The notes under the pieces are model-generated. The model was not told the origin of the DNA. It ran no database searches and was given only the letters and a program-made list of their open reading frames with translations. A program made the translations under genes and the position numbers. A DNA stretch of 41,665 nt from an uncultured Nitrosomonas sp. GTDB lineage: Bacteria > Pseudomonadota > Gammaproteobacteria > Burkholderiales > Nitrosomonadaceae. Where the stretch lies: contig CADEDO010000020.1 in NCBI GenBank assembly GCA_902826115.1, positions 1-41,665 on the forward strand. The letters run 5' to 3'. Numbering within the stretch: position 1 is the first letter of the stretch; every line of letters begins with the position of its first letter. Shown piece by piece: positions 27,733 to 37,006 of this stretch.

Positions 27733-29244
27733 ATGAAAAATAATTACCTTGAAAGAATACTGACTGCGCAGGTTTACGATGTGGCGATTGAGAGTCCGTT
27801 GGACCATGTTGTCAATTTATCGAATCGTATCCATAACCGAGTGTTGTTGAAACGGGAGGATCTGCAGCAGGTGTTTTCATTCAAGCTGCGCGGTGCGTAT
27901 AACAAGATGATCAAGCTGTCTCCGAATGTGCGCAGTCGCGGCGTGATTGCTGCTTCTGCGGGCAATCATGCGCAAGGCGTGGCGCTGGCCGCTAAAAAGT
28001 TAGACTGTAGCGCTACCATCGTGATGCCGGTGACCACTCCACAAATCAAAGTGCATGCAGTCATGGGGCATGGAGCCACGGTTGCATTGCATGGTGATTC
28101 TTATAACGATGCCTACGAACATGCGGTGACTCTGGCCAAAGAAGAGCAAATTACCTTTGTTCATCCCTACGATGATCCTGATGTGATTGCCGGGCAGGGT
28201 ACCGTTGGCATGGAAATTTTGCGTCAATATACAGGCAATATTCACGCCATTTTTGTGCCGATTGGCGGTGGCGGTCTGATCGCCGGCATCGCCGCATATG
28301 TAAAACGGCTGTATCCCAAAATTAAAATTATTGGCGTCGAACCAGTCGACTCGGATGCCATGTACCGCTCATTGCAGTGTGGCCGTCGTGTCAAATTGGC
28401 GCAAGTAGGCTTGTTTGCCGATGGTGTGGCGGTGCGGCATGTGGGCAAGGAAACCTTCCGATTATGCCGCGAACTGGTCGATGAAGTGATTCTGGTTGAT
28501 ACCGACGCCATTTGCGCCGCGATCAAGGATGTATTTGAAGATACGCGCACGATTATGGAGCCTTCCGGCGCACTTTCGGTTGCCGGCATCAAGGCTTATG
28601 TTGCGCGTGAAAAAATTCAGCATAAAACGCTGGTTGCCATAGCTTCCGGTGCCAATATGAATTTTGATCGCTTGCGTCATATCTCGGAGCGCGCTGAAAT
28701 CGGTGAACAGCGAGAAGCGCTGATGACAGTGACGATTCCCGAAACCCCTGGTAGCTTTAAGAAATTTTGTAATTTGCTGGGTACAAAAAGCATAACTGAG
28801 TTTAACTATCGCTATGCAGATCCCAAAATAGCGCATGTTTTTGTCGGTGTATCCATACGCAACCAGGAGGAAGCGAATACCTTAATCAAGGAATTAAGGC
28901 AGAGCGGTCTAGCTACAGAAGACATGAGCAACAACGAAATGGCAAAGCTGCATGTTCGCCATTTAGTGGGCGGGCATGCACATGACGTAAAAAATGAAAT
29001 TCTCTATCGCTTTGAGTTTCCCGATCGCCCAGGTGCATTGATGAATTTTCTAAATAACATGAGTCACAATTGGAACATCAGCTTGTTTCATTATCGTAAT
29101 CACGGTGCTGATTACGGTCGTGTTCTCATTGGTATACAAGTACCCCCAGAAGAGAAGTCTGACTTTAAAGCGTTTCTGAATCAATTGGGTTATCGCTATT
29201 GGGAAGAAACAAAGAATCCAGCTTATAAATTGTTCCTCGGGTAA
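27733..29244 (+). CDS. ilvA: Threonine ammonia-lyase, biosynthetic
   Basis: This PLP enzyme converts threonine to 2-oxobutanoate, the first step of isoleucine synthesis. The PLP lysine is K51 in FSFKLRGAYN. The asparagine-containing ASAGNHAQGVAL follows, and the phosphate-binding glycine loop is PIGGGGLIAG. The 503-residue length, with two ACT-like regulatory domains at about 330-405 and 420-500, marks the isoleucine-inhibited biosynthetic form rather than the short catabolic TdcB. It stands alone, with about 160 bases free on each side, and a terminator follows. Confidence 0.96.
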   Translation: MKNNYLERILTAQVYDVAIESPLDHVVNLSNRIHNRVLLKREDLQQVFSFKLRGAYNKMIKLSPNVRSRGVIAASAGNHAQGVALAAKKLDCSATIVMPVTTPQIKVHAVMGHGATVALHGDSYNDAYEHAVTLAKEEQITFVHPYDDPDVIAGQGTVGMEILRQYTGNIHAIFVPIGGGGLIAGIAAYVKRLYPKIKIIGVEPVDSDAMYRSLQCGRRVKLAQVGLFADGVAVRHVGKETFRLCRELVDEVILVDTDAICAAIKDVFEDTRTIMEPSGALSVAGIKAYVAREKIQHKTLVAIASGANMNFDRLRHISERAEIGEQREALMTVTIPETPGSFKKFCNLLGTKSITEFNYRYADPKIAHVFVGVSIRNQEEANTLIKELRQSGLATEDMSNNEMAKLHVRHLVGGHAHDVKNEILYRFEFPDRPGALMNFLNNMSHNWNISLFHYRNHGADYGRVLIGIQVPPEEKSDFKAFLNQLGYRYWEETKNPAYKLFLG

Positions 29245-29253
29245 GATATTCGC

Positions 29254-29282
29254 ACGCCTTGCTTCCTAAAAGGCGTCATTTT
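29254..29282 (+). terminator. Rho-independent terminator after ilvA
   Basis: ACGCCTT (29254-29260) pairs with AAGGCGT (29270-29276) around a 9-base loop, and CATTTT follows. It begins 9 bases after the ilvA stop codon. Confidence 0.65.
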
Positions 29283-29404
29283 CCAGGTCTTATTCCATTT
29301 TTGACTGCGAGTAGTTGCGGTTATGCTACAGCATGATAGCAGTAACGTCACTTGTCATTAAAAATTGAATATTTAAATAGGCCCTATTAGAACTGGAGAA
29401 AATA

Positions 29405-31513
29405 ATGGAAGACGATTTTTCTAAGTTTAGATTGATAACCGGTATTGCGACAGTCGAAAAGAATCTGCCGGTTATTGTGCTACCTGAGAAGAAAAATGTT
29501 TCAGAACAGCCTGTTGCTATAAGTAAGAATTGGATTTTGGGCATTGTTCTGGTCATCCTGATGCTACTTTTGATGGCTACACTTGCCATTAGTGAACAGC
29601 AAACCAGACATCATGCGGCGCATTCAGAGCTCATTTCGCGCATGCAGATGCACCATTTGCATTTATCCAGGGTTGCGCAGCAAGCGCTGATGGGTAATGC
29701 AAGTGCGTTTACACAACTCCAGGATAGTCAGCGGCAGCTCAATCAATATATCGATCTGTTATCGCAAGGCGGGGGATATCGTAATTTGAAAATTGCTCCC
29801 TTATCCGATCTTGCATTATCTTTAAGCCTGGATGCCTACCATAGCCATTGGCAGCATGAACAAAAGCAAATTAATGTGATTCTGAATCATCAAGATTCGT
29901 TAATTAAACTGGGCAACAACATCAGAGCCATCAGTATCACCCAAAGCCAGTTAATCAAGTTTATCGATGAATTAATCCATCACATGCAACAGATTGGAAA
30001 TTTGTCGCATGAAATTAGAGGTATGGAAGCATTAAAATCACATGTGCGCAATATCACAAGAAATGTGAACACGATACTTCCCAATGAATTCCTGATGGCC
30101 GAAATTGCCAAGCAGTTGGCACAAGATTATGCGCAAATTGCAGCAATCACACAGAATCTAATTCAAGGAAATAATGCGTTGATATCAGTTGCCAACAAGA
30201 ATGAGACCATCCAGGATTTACTGTCACATGTGCATGCGCTGCTGAGAAAATTTGACGATCACATGAATATGATTCAGAAAGAAATTTCAGCCGTGCTGCC
30301 GAGCAAATTGGCTATCCATGAAATTGCCAACAAAAATGAAGCCATATTGAGCATGACCAGCGAATTGGATGATGAGATTCAAGAGCATGGCCTGTATGTG
30401 GATTCGATAATCAATGCGCTGATTTATATTTTGGGTGCAGGCGTGGCACTGACGCTTATCTTCTTTGCCAAATTGTTGCAACAAAGCTCGCGTAACCAAG
30501 CGCTAGCGAGTAAACATGAAGTTGATAAGACCCAGAAGGCCATCCATAAACTTCTGAGTGACATGAGGAAAATAGCCGATGGTGATCTCACTGTTCGTAC
30601 CAATGTCACGCATCCCACAACAGGCGCAATTGCTGATGCAATCAATTACACCATTGAAGAACTGCATACCTTGGTGGAGCAAGTGAATCAAGCCACCGCT
30701 TTGGTGGTTAAATCATCCGATCAGGCGCAATATGTATCATCCGGATTATTAAATGCGGCTCAGCAGCAGTCATTCAGAATTGAAGAAACGACTTTAGCCG
30801 TTGTCGGCATGATGGAATCCATAACAGAGATCTCTGATTTGGCTACTGAATCGGCGAGAGTAGCCAAACAATCGCTGATGACGGCTGAGAAAGGCACTAC
30901 TGCCGTGCGCGAATCGATCGCCGGAATGAATGAAATTCGCACGCATATCCAGGATACATCGAAACGAATCAAGCGATTGGGAGAAAGCTCGCAAGAAATC
31001 GGTGAGATTGTTGCATTGATCACTGATATTACTGATCAGACCAATGTGCTGGCTTTGAATGTGGCATTGCAAGCAACGGCCGCTGGTGAAGCAGGACATG
31101 GCTTTACCGTCATCGCGCAAGAAGTGCAGCGTTTAGCTGAGCGTTCAGCCGAAGCCAGTAAGCAAATCAGTGAATTAATCGTTACGATTCAGGGTGATAC
31201 GCAGGATGCAATTGAAGCTATGGAAAGAAGCACATTGGGTGTTGCCAAAGGCACCAAACGTTCGGATGCGGCTGGGCGGGCTTTGGAAGAGATAGAAGAA
31301 GTCTCGAAACAGTTGGCACAACTGGTTGCCAATATTTTCGATATTACGCATACCCAAACACAGACGGCCAATACAGTAGTAGCCAATATGGAAGAAATAT
31401 TGCATATTACACGACAAAATACGCAAGGTACGCTACAAACCACGGCATCGATCAGGCAGATAACCGGGTTTGCATCAGAGCTTAAAGCCTCTGTATCCAA
31501 CTTTAAGGTCTGA
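29405..31513 (+). CDS. pilJ: PilJ-like methyl-accepting chemotaxis protein
   Basis: This is an inner membrane chemoreceptor of the type IV pilus (Pil-Chp) kind. The 702-residue protein has a cytoplasmic N-terminal end of about 40 residues and a membrane helix at about 43-62. A helical periplasmic domain follows to about 335, then a second membrane helix at about 338-357 and a HAMP-like linker. The signalling hairpin tip TDQTNVLALNVALQATAAGEAGHGF lies near residues 540-566 and is followed by VQRLAERS. The tip differs from the usual LALNAAIEAARAGE. GGAGA lies 6 bases before the ATG. It is followed after 39 bases by the ChpA-like kinase, so they should be one operon. Confidence 0.88.
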   Translation: MEDDFSKFRLITGIATVEKNLPVIVLPEKKNVSEQPVAISKNWILGIVLVILMLLLMATLAISEQQTRHHAAHSELISRMQMHHLHLSRVAQQALMGNASAFTQLQDSQRQLNQYIDLLSQGGGYRNLKIAPLSDLALSLSLDAYHSHWQHEQKQINVILNHQDSLIKLGNNIRAISITQSQLIKFIDELIHHMQQIGNLSHEIRGMEALKSHVRNITRNVNTILPNEFLMAEIAKQLAQDYAQIAAITQNLIQGNNALISVANKNETIQDLLSHVHALLRKFDDHMNMIQKEISAVLPSKLAIHEIANKNEAILSMTSELDDEIQEHGLYVDSIINALIYILGAGVALTLIFFAKLLQQSSRNQALASKHEVDKTQKAIHKLLSDMRKIADGDLTVRTNVTHPTTGAIADAINYTIEELHTLVEQVNQATALVVKSSDQAQYVSSGLLNAAQQQSFRIEETTLAVVGMMESITEISDLATESARVAKQSLMTAEKGTTAVRESIAGMNEIRTHIQDTSKRIKRLGESSQEIGEIVALITDITDQTNVLALNVALQATAAGEAGHGFTVIAQEVQRLAERSAEASKQISELIVTIQGDTQDAIEAMERSTLGVAKGTKRSDAAGRALEEIEEVSKQLAQLVANIFDITHTQTQTANTVVANMEEILHITRQNTQGTLQTTASIRQITGFASELKASVSNFKV

Positions 31514-31552
31514 TTCTATTATTGATTTAATACTAATTGATGGTATTTAAAT

Positions 31553-34500
31553 ATGAGCGCTCAACCAAAACTTAATATTTCTTCGATCATCGGAATCAAA
31601 GAGGGTATTCATCAAGTCTTCTCATTGATTGACCAAAACCTGGAAGATTTCAGCAAACATCCAGCCAATTTGAATCCGATCAAAGATTGCAGGAATTATA
31701 TTTATCAATTGGATGGCTTGCTTAAAATGCTGGAGCTAACCAGCATTACGATAGTCAGCGAGAAAATTGGGCAATTAATTGACGCGCTCATTGAAAAGAA
31801 AATAGAACCCAACGAGCAAATTTTAACTGCGCTTAAGCAATCCCCCAAAGCCTTGCTTTATTATTTGGATGAGCTGATTGATGGTGTGGAAGACAATCCG
31901 CTGCGCTTGTACCCGACTTATCGTGGGTTGATGCAAGTGTATGGGTTTGAGAATGCACCCGAGAGCGATCTGTTTTTCCCTCAATTGACAGCTACGCCGA
32001 CATTAAAAGCAGAAGCCGCCAATATTGACCCTGTTCTGGTTAAAATTTTATCTAAAAAAATCGGTGGGGAGTATCAGGCCGGTTTGCTCAAATGGTTGCG
32101 CGATCCAGCGAATCGGGATGGCTTGCTGCAAATGGTTGCAGCGGTTAGTCAGCTTGAGGCATTTCCCGGCACTATGGAGCAACGTGCATTCTGGTGGGTG
32201 ACTGCGGGTTTTCTGGAAGCTTTGTTGCCTCAGGAAGCTAATCGGATTGATGTTTCCATACGCCGGTTATGCGGCAAGATTGAACAAGCCATTCGTCACT
32301 TGGCTGCCGGGACATTAAGCAGCACCTCTGTATTGATGCGGGAACTGCTGTATTACCTCGCTCATAGTGAAGCAAGCAGCGAACGTGTTAAGGATATCAA
32401 ACGCAGTTACACATGGCCCAATCAAGCGGTAGCTTCGGCAACGGTTACGTTTGAAGAATCCGAAACTTTGCGCCCTGTCCTGGATACGATCCGTAGCACA
32501 CTGATGCAGGCAAATGATATCTGGCGTGAATTCTGTGCCGGACAGCAAGAAAGCGTCGCACTTTTATTTGAGAAAATAGAACAGCTTAAGCAGTTAGCCA
32601 AGCAAACTCCCTGTGTTCCTCTGGGGAAGCTAATCGATGTCATCAGTGAAACGGTTACTTACCTGCGTGCCCATCCGCAAAGTTTGAGCGAAGAGCTGGC
32701 CATGGAAATGGCTACAGCCTTGTTGCTGATAGAAAGCATCGTTGATGATTTCAACAAACTGTCGCCGGATTTGCCGAATCAGATTGATATCCTTTCTTCC
32801 CGCTTGCACAGTGTTACCGAAGATAACGAGAATGCTACGGAATTGCCTTGTGCTCCGAATCTGAACGAGATTGCAAGCAAAACACAAGAAAAGGAACTGG
32901 TGACCCATGTTGTGCAGGAAATGCTGACCAATCTGTCTCAGATTGAGAGCATTCTGGATAGATTCTTCTTTGAGCCTGCCGAGCGTTCGGAACTATCCAC
33001 CCTGTCCCTCTTGTTCAAACAGGTTTCTGGCGCTTTGGTCATGCTTGATCTGCAACGCGCCAATACGTTATTGAATCTATGTCAGCATCTGGCGGAGAAG
33101 TTGCTGGAACCCGGTCATGAAATCGAAGAGGCTGAGCAAATCCTGCTCGTTGATGGACTGAGTAGTTTGGGCTTTTATATTGAAGGATATCGCAGCGGGC
33201 AACCGGATGGCCAGCAAATCATTGATGAAGCCATTATGTTGTTTGAGATCAGTGCGACCCCTGAAAAAACGCCTCAATCCACGCAAGCGACAACACCGCA
33301 AGCCGGCAAAGCAGCGCAAGTTGAGGTGGTTGAGACAGACATCGCATCAATAGGCATTGCCAGCGCGCAGCCCAGTGGGCACATCGACCCTGAGTTGCTT
33401 GCCATTTTCCTGGAAGAGGCCGAAGAAGTGCTGATAGGCATTGCCAATGATGCCCAAAAATGCCAGATTGATCCGTTCGATCATGAATCACTTACGAGCC
33501 TGCGACGTGGATTCCATACGCTGAAAGGCAGTGGCCGCATGGTTAAATTGACGGAGATGGGGGAAGTGGCCTGGGGGCTGGAACAGGTGCTGAATCGTTG
33601 CTTGAACGAAAAACGACCGGTTACCGATCCAATCATCCGTTTAATTACACGCACCTGTCAGGACTACAGTCAGTGGTGCCAGCAATTGCGAGAGCAGGGC
33701 ACTGCCAGGGTGAATGCCGATGAGTTGATGCGTCTGGCAAAAGATCTTCTGAATGACAAAGATATTGAAATATCCCTGATTGATTCAACAGCAGCTGGAA
33801 GTGATCAGATTACCCCTATCACGATTGATACTGCACTGGCGCCAGAAGCTACAGAAACCACGCGCCTTGATTTTTCACCGACGGAAACGGAAACTGCGCA
33901 GCCGCTACAACAAGCCGTTTCTGCTGTGGTCGATTCGGTCAGCCATGAGGTACTTCCTGTTTTCCTGGAAGAAACGCAGGACATCATTCCTCAAATTGGC
34001 AGCAAATTGCGTGCATGGCGCATCTTGCCGCAAGATGATGATATTCATCGCGCATTGCTGCGGTTGCTGCATACTTTGAAAGGCAGCGCCCGTATGGTAG
34101 GGGCTATGCAATTGGGTGAATTGGTCCATGCGATGGAAAGTCACGTGGAAACCGCTTTTAGCGAGCGCAATATTACCGACGCCGCACTGGATCAGTTGGA
34201 GAATGAATTTGATGTAATCAGTGGCAAGATTGAGCAATTGCAAGCTGCGGAAGCAGTGTCTGCTGCAATCCAGCAAACCACGGCTGTCAGCCCGGCTGCC
34301 GATGCGGCAGCCGCATCTGATAAAACCGAATTGCTGCAATCAAAAACCATTCTGCGCATCAATTCCGATTTGATCGATAGACTGGTGAATGATGCCGGTG
34401 AAGCCAGTATCCAGCGTTCAAAAATTGAAGCGCAGCTCAACAGCTTCAAGCAATCTCTGCAGGATCTCGCTGAAAGCACGCACCGCTTGCATGATCAATT

Positions 34501-36154
34501 GCGCGAAGTGGAAATTCAGGCGGAAACGCAAATGCAGTCGCATCTTGCGCAACAACAGGAGGCAGAGCAGACATTTGATCCCCTCGAATTTGATCGATTC
34601 TCTCGTTTCCAAGAGTTGACGCGTCTGATGGCTGAGAGTGTCGATGACATTATTTCGGTACAAAAGAGCATGCGGGCAACGCACACAGCGGCTGAAGAAG
34701 CGGTGAATCAGCAATCAGTGATCAATCGCCAATTGCAGCAATCCTTGCTGCAAATCCGTACGATACCTTTCAGTAATTATGGCGAACGTTATTATCGCAT
34801 TGCGCGCCAGGTAGCTGAAGATTTGGGAAAAAAAGCCAATCTGGATATTCAGGGGGGCGACGTCGAGATTGACCGCAGCGTATTGGAGAAAATTAATCCG
34901 CCACTGGAGCATTTGCTGCGTAACGCGATTGCGCATGGCATCGAAGAACCGGCGCAGAGATTGCAGGCAGGAAAACCTGAAACTGGACAAATCACCATAC
35001 AGTTGCGTCAGGAAGGTAACGAAGTGAACATTACCCTCAGTGATGACGGTCGTGGTTTGAATTTGTCGCGCATTCGTGAAGAAGCACAGCGGCTTGGCCT
35101 GATTCAAGGTGATGAAACACTCGAAGATGACAAAATCATGTCATTGATTTTCATGCAAGGTTTATCCACCACCGACTCCATCACCGGAATCGCCGGTCGC
35201 GGGATAGGCCTGGATATCGTCAAGAATGAAATTTCGATGCTGGGTGGTCGCATCCATGTGAATTCTGTTCCCAATCAGGGAACAACTTTCAATATTTACC
35301 TGCCGCTCAGTCTGGCAGTGACACAAACCATGATGGTGCGGGCGGCCAAACAAACTTATGCGATACCGACCTTCATCGTCGAGCATCAGCGCGAATTCGA
35401 TCCTGAGATGTTGAAAAAAATCTATCAGGATCATCGGATTGAGTTTAATGGGAAAAAATATCTATTCGCTCATCTATCGCATTTATTGGGCGAGCTCGAT
35501 CATGTGCCTGATATTACTAAGCATAGCCATGTGCTGTTTTTGCACAGCGGCACGCAGTATCTGGCCATTCATATCGATGAGCTGATCGGGGATACGGAAG
35601 TGGTGGTTAAAAACATCGATTCACAACTGGCGCATGCGCCAGGCGTGGAAGGCGTCACCATCATGGGCGACGGTGAAGTGATTTTAATCCTGAATCCGGT
35701 GAAATTGATCCAACGTGCGGATGCACAAAAAATCTTCAGCACGCCGGCTTCAGAACTAGGCGCCACTCCTGCCAAGCGATCCATCACGGCACCTACAGTC
35801 ATGGTGGTTGATGACTCATTAACCGTGCGCAAGGTTACCTGCCGTTTGCTGGAGCGTGAAGGCTGTGATGTGTTGATTGCAAAAAATGGAGTAGAGGCCG
35901 TTCAAATACTGAAGGACAACATCCCGGATGCCATGTTGGTTGACTTGGAAATGCCTAAAATGAATGGCTTTGAATTGATCAAGCAAGTACGTGCTAATCC
36001 AATCACTAAAAAGATTCCGATCATCATCATCTCATCGCGTACCGCAGATAAGCACCGGAAAATTGCCAAAGATCTGGGCGTCAATATATTCCTCGGCAAG
36101 CCTTATAAAGAGGATGAATTATTGAAGCATTTGTCTGAGTTGATTAATCGATAA
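31553..36154 (+). CDS. chpA: Hybrid chemotaxis kinase, ChpA/PilL-like
   Basis: This 1533-residue CheA-type kinase should control pilus-driven motility or surface sensing. The N-terminal 560 residues look like FimL/HPt-type helical domains without a phosphorylatable histidine. Two intact HPt domains follow: H655 in FHTLKGSGRM and H840 in LHTLKGSARM. The kinase core has HLLRNAIAHG (N1124), SDDGRG (about 1163-1168) and GRGIGLDIVKNEI. A CheW-like domain spans about 1250-1395. A receiver domain closes the protein, with D1464 in VDLEMPKMNG and the lysine in LGKPYKED. Pseudomonas ChpA is longer, with more HPt domains. No strong ribosome binding site precedes the ATG. Confidence 0.92.
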   Translation: MSAQPKLNISSIIGIKEGIHQVFSLIDQNLEDFSKHPANLNPIKDCRNYIYQLDGLLKMLELTSITIVSEKIGQLIDALIEKKIEPNEQILTALKQSPKALLYYLDELIDGVEDNPLRLYPTYRGLMQVYGFENAPESDLFFPQLTATPTLKAEAANIDPVLVKILSKKIGGEYQAGLLKWLRDPANRDGLLQMVAAVSQLEAFPGTMEQRAFWWVTAGFLEALLPQEANRIDVSIRRLCGKIEQAIRHLAAGTLSSTSVLMRELLYYLAHSEASSERVKDIKRSYTWPNQAVASATVTFEESETLRPVLDTIRSTLMQANDIWREFCAGQQESVALLFEKIEQLKQLAKQTPCVPLGKLIDVISETVTYLRAHPQSLSEELAMEMATALLLIESIVDDFNKLSPDLPNQIDILSSRLHSVTEDNENATELPCAPNLNEIASKTQEKELVTHVVQEMLTNLSQIESILDRFFFEPAERSELSTLSLLFKQVSGALVMLDLQRANTLLNLCQHLAEKLLEPGHEIEEAEQILLVDGLSSLGFYIEGYRSGQPDGQQIIDEAIMLFEISATPEKTPQSTQATTPQAGKAAQVEVVETDIASIGIASAQPSGHIDPELLAIFLEEAEEVLIGIANDAQKCQIDPFDHESLTSLRRGFHTLKGSGRMVKLTEMGEVAWGLEQVLNRCLNEKRPVTDPIIRLITRTCQDYSQWCQQLREQGTARVNADELMRLAKDLLNDKDIEISLIDSTAAGSDQITPITIDTALAPEATETTRLDFSPTETETAQPLQQAVSAVVDSVSHEVLPVFLEETQDIIPQIGSKLRAWRILPQDDDIHRALLRLLHTLKGSARMVGAMQLGELVHAMESHVETAFSERNITDAALDQLENEFDVISGKIEQLQAAEAVSAAIQQTTAVSPAADAAAASDKTELLQSKTILRINSDLIDRLVNDAGEASIQRSKIEAQLNSFKQSLQDLAESTHRLHDQLREVEIQAETQMQSHLAQQQEAEQTFDPLEFDRFSRFQELTRLMAESVDDIISVQKSMRATHTAAEEAVNQQSVINRQLQQSLLQIRTIPFSNYGERYYRIARQVAEDLGKKANLDIQGGDVEIDRSVLEKINPPLEHLLRNAIAHGIEEPAQRLQAGKPETGQITIQLRQEGNEVNITLSDDGRGLNLSRIREEAQRLGLIQGDETLEDDKIMSLIFMQGLSTTDSITGIAGRGIGLDIVKNEISMLGGRIHVNSVPNQGTTFNIYLPLSLAVTQTMMVRAAKQTYAIPTFIVEHQREFDPEMLKKIYQDHRIEFNGKKYLFAHLSHLLGELDHVPDITKHSHVLFLHSGTQYLAIHIDELIGDTEVVVKNIDSQLAHAPGVEGVTIMGDGEVILILNPVKLIQRADAQKIFSTPASELGATPAKRSITAPTVMVVDDSLTVRKVTCRLLEREGCDVLIAKNGVEAVQILKDNIPDAMLVDLEMPKMNGFELIKQVRANPITKKIPIIIISSRTADKHRKIAKDLGVNIFLGKPYKEDELLKHLSELINR

Positions 36155-36195
36155 GGAAATATCAGCAATAGAGAATAATACTGCATAATCCCAAT

Positions 36196-36219
36196 ATCTG
36201 ATCGTCCTCTGAATCAGAT
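36196..36219. repeat. Short inverted repeat after chpA
   Basis: ATCTGAT (36196-36202) pairs with ATCAGAT (36213-36219) around a 10-base loop, 41 bases after the chpA stop. No T-run follows, so it may be a weak terminator or a binding site. Confidence 0.35.
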
Positions 36220-36257
36220 CAAGTTCATAATCATCATGAATTGACAGGGAGGTCACT

Positions 36258-36908
36258 ATGGGAAGCGAAGCAGTCAGACCGATTCAACAAGCGCTGAAGA
36301 GCCAAGGGCTCGAGTCGGGTGGGATCGATGGTATTTGGGGCGCAACACCATTGCCGCAGTCAAACAATTCCAAATGTGAAGTGGATGGTATTGTTGGTCC
36401 GCAAACCACGGCAGCACTTTTCAAGGATGTCCCATCGGCCATTGAATCACTCCTTCCCTGGTTCGAAGAAGCCAAGCACTTGATGGACGCGAAGGAAGTA
36501 CTGGACGAAGGATCTTGATATCAACTATGCCGGTGATGACATCCCATGGTGTGGGCTATTTGTTGCCCATTGTGTTGGAGCGACATCGCAGCAAGAGGTA
36601 CTGCCGGGGAATCCACTGGGTGCGCGGCAATGGGAAAATTTGGGAATAGCACTACGCCTTGCCTCGGCACAGTAATGGTGTTCTGGCGGGAATCACTGGC
36701 AAGTGGAAAAGGTCATGTGGGTTTCTACGTCGGTGAAGATGATGAGGCCTATCAGATTCTTGGCGGTAATCAATCTGACAAAGTTTGCCTGATGTGGTTG
36801 GGTAAGGACCGATTCCGTAGCGCACTTTGGACCAGAACAGCTTTCTCACTAACAAGCAGAGTGGTACAAAAAGACAGGGATGAAGGTCTGTCGCTCAATG
36901 AAGCTTAA
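36258..36908 (+). pseudogene. Decayed peptidoglycan-binding / amidase-like gene
   Basis: The remains read as a PG_binding_1 domain followed by a TIGR02594-like cysteine amidase domain, broken over three frames. The first frame gives MGSEAVRPIQQAL and GGIDGIWG. The next piece, GRNTIAAVKQFQM, needs the frame beginning at 36338, which suggests loss of one G. From 36378 the first frame resumes with EVDGIVGPQTTAALF. At about 36502 it must shift again to WTKDLDINYAGDDIPWCGLF, with the candidate catalytic cysteine. Near 36640 it shifts back to NSTTPCLGTVMVFW and GHVGFYVG, with the candidate histidine, ending at 36908. That is at least four lesions, some probably deletions of several bases. GGGAGG lies 6 bases before the ATG, so the start region is intact. 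Confidence 0.8.
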
Positions 36909-37006
36909 TTTATCTGGTCACTTTGCTGATACAAACCTGGTGTTACATTGTAGAGCATGCTGCAATAGCTGCTTTTAGCTCTGCTGCTGCGGAGCTTAAG
37001 GATAGG

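Noticed and set aside
32315-32548. Several 70-140 codon frames on the minus strand opposite chpA
   Set aside because: chpA is continuous and fully conserved in its domains here, so these frames are shadows of its codon pattern.
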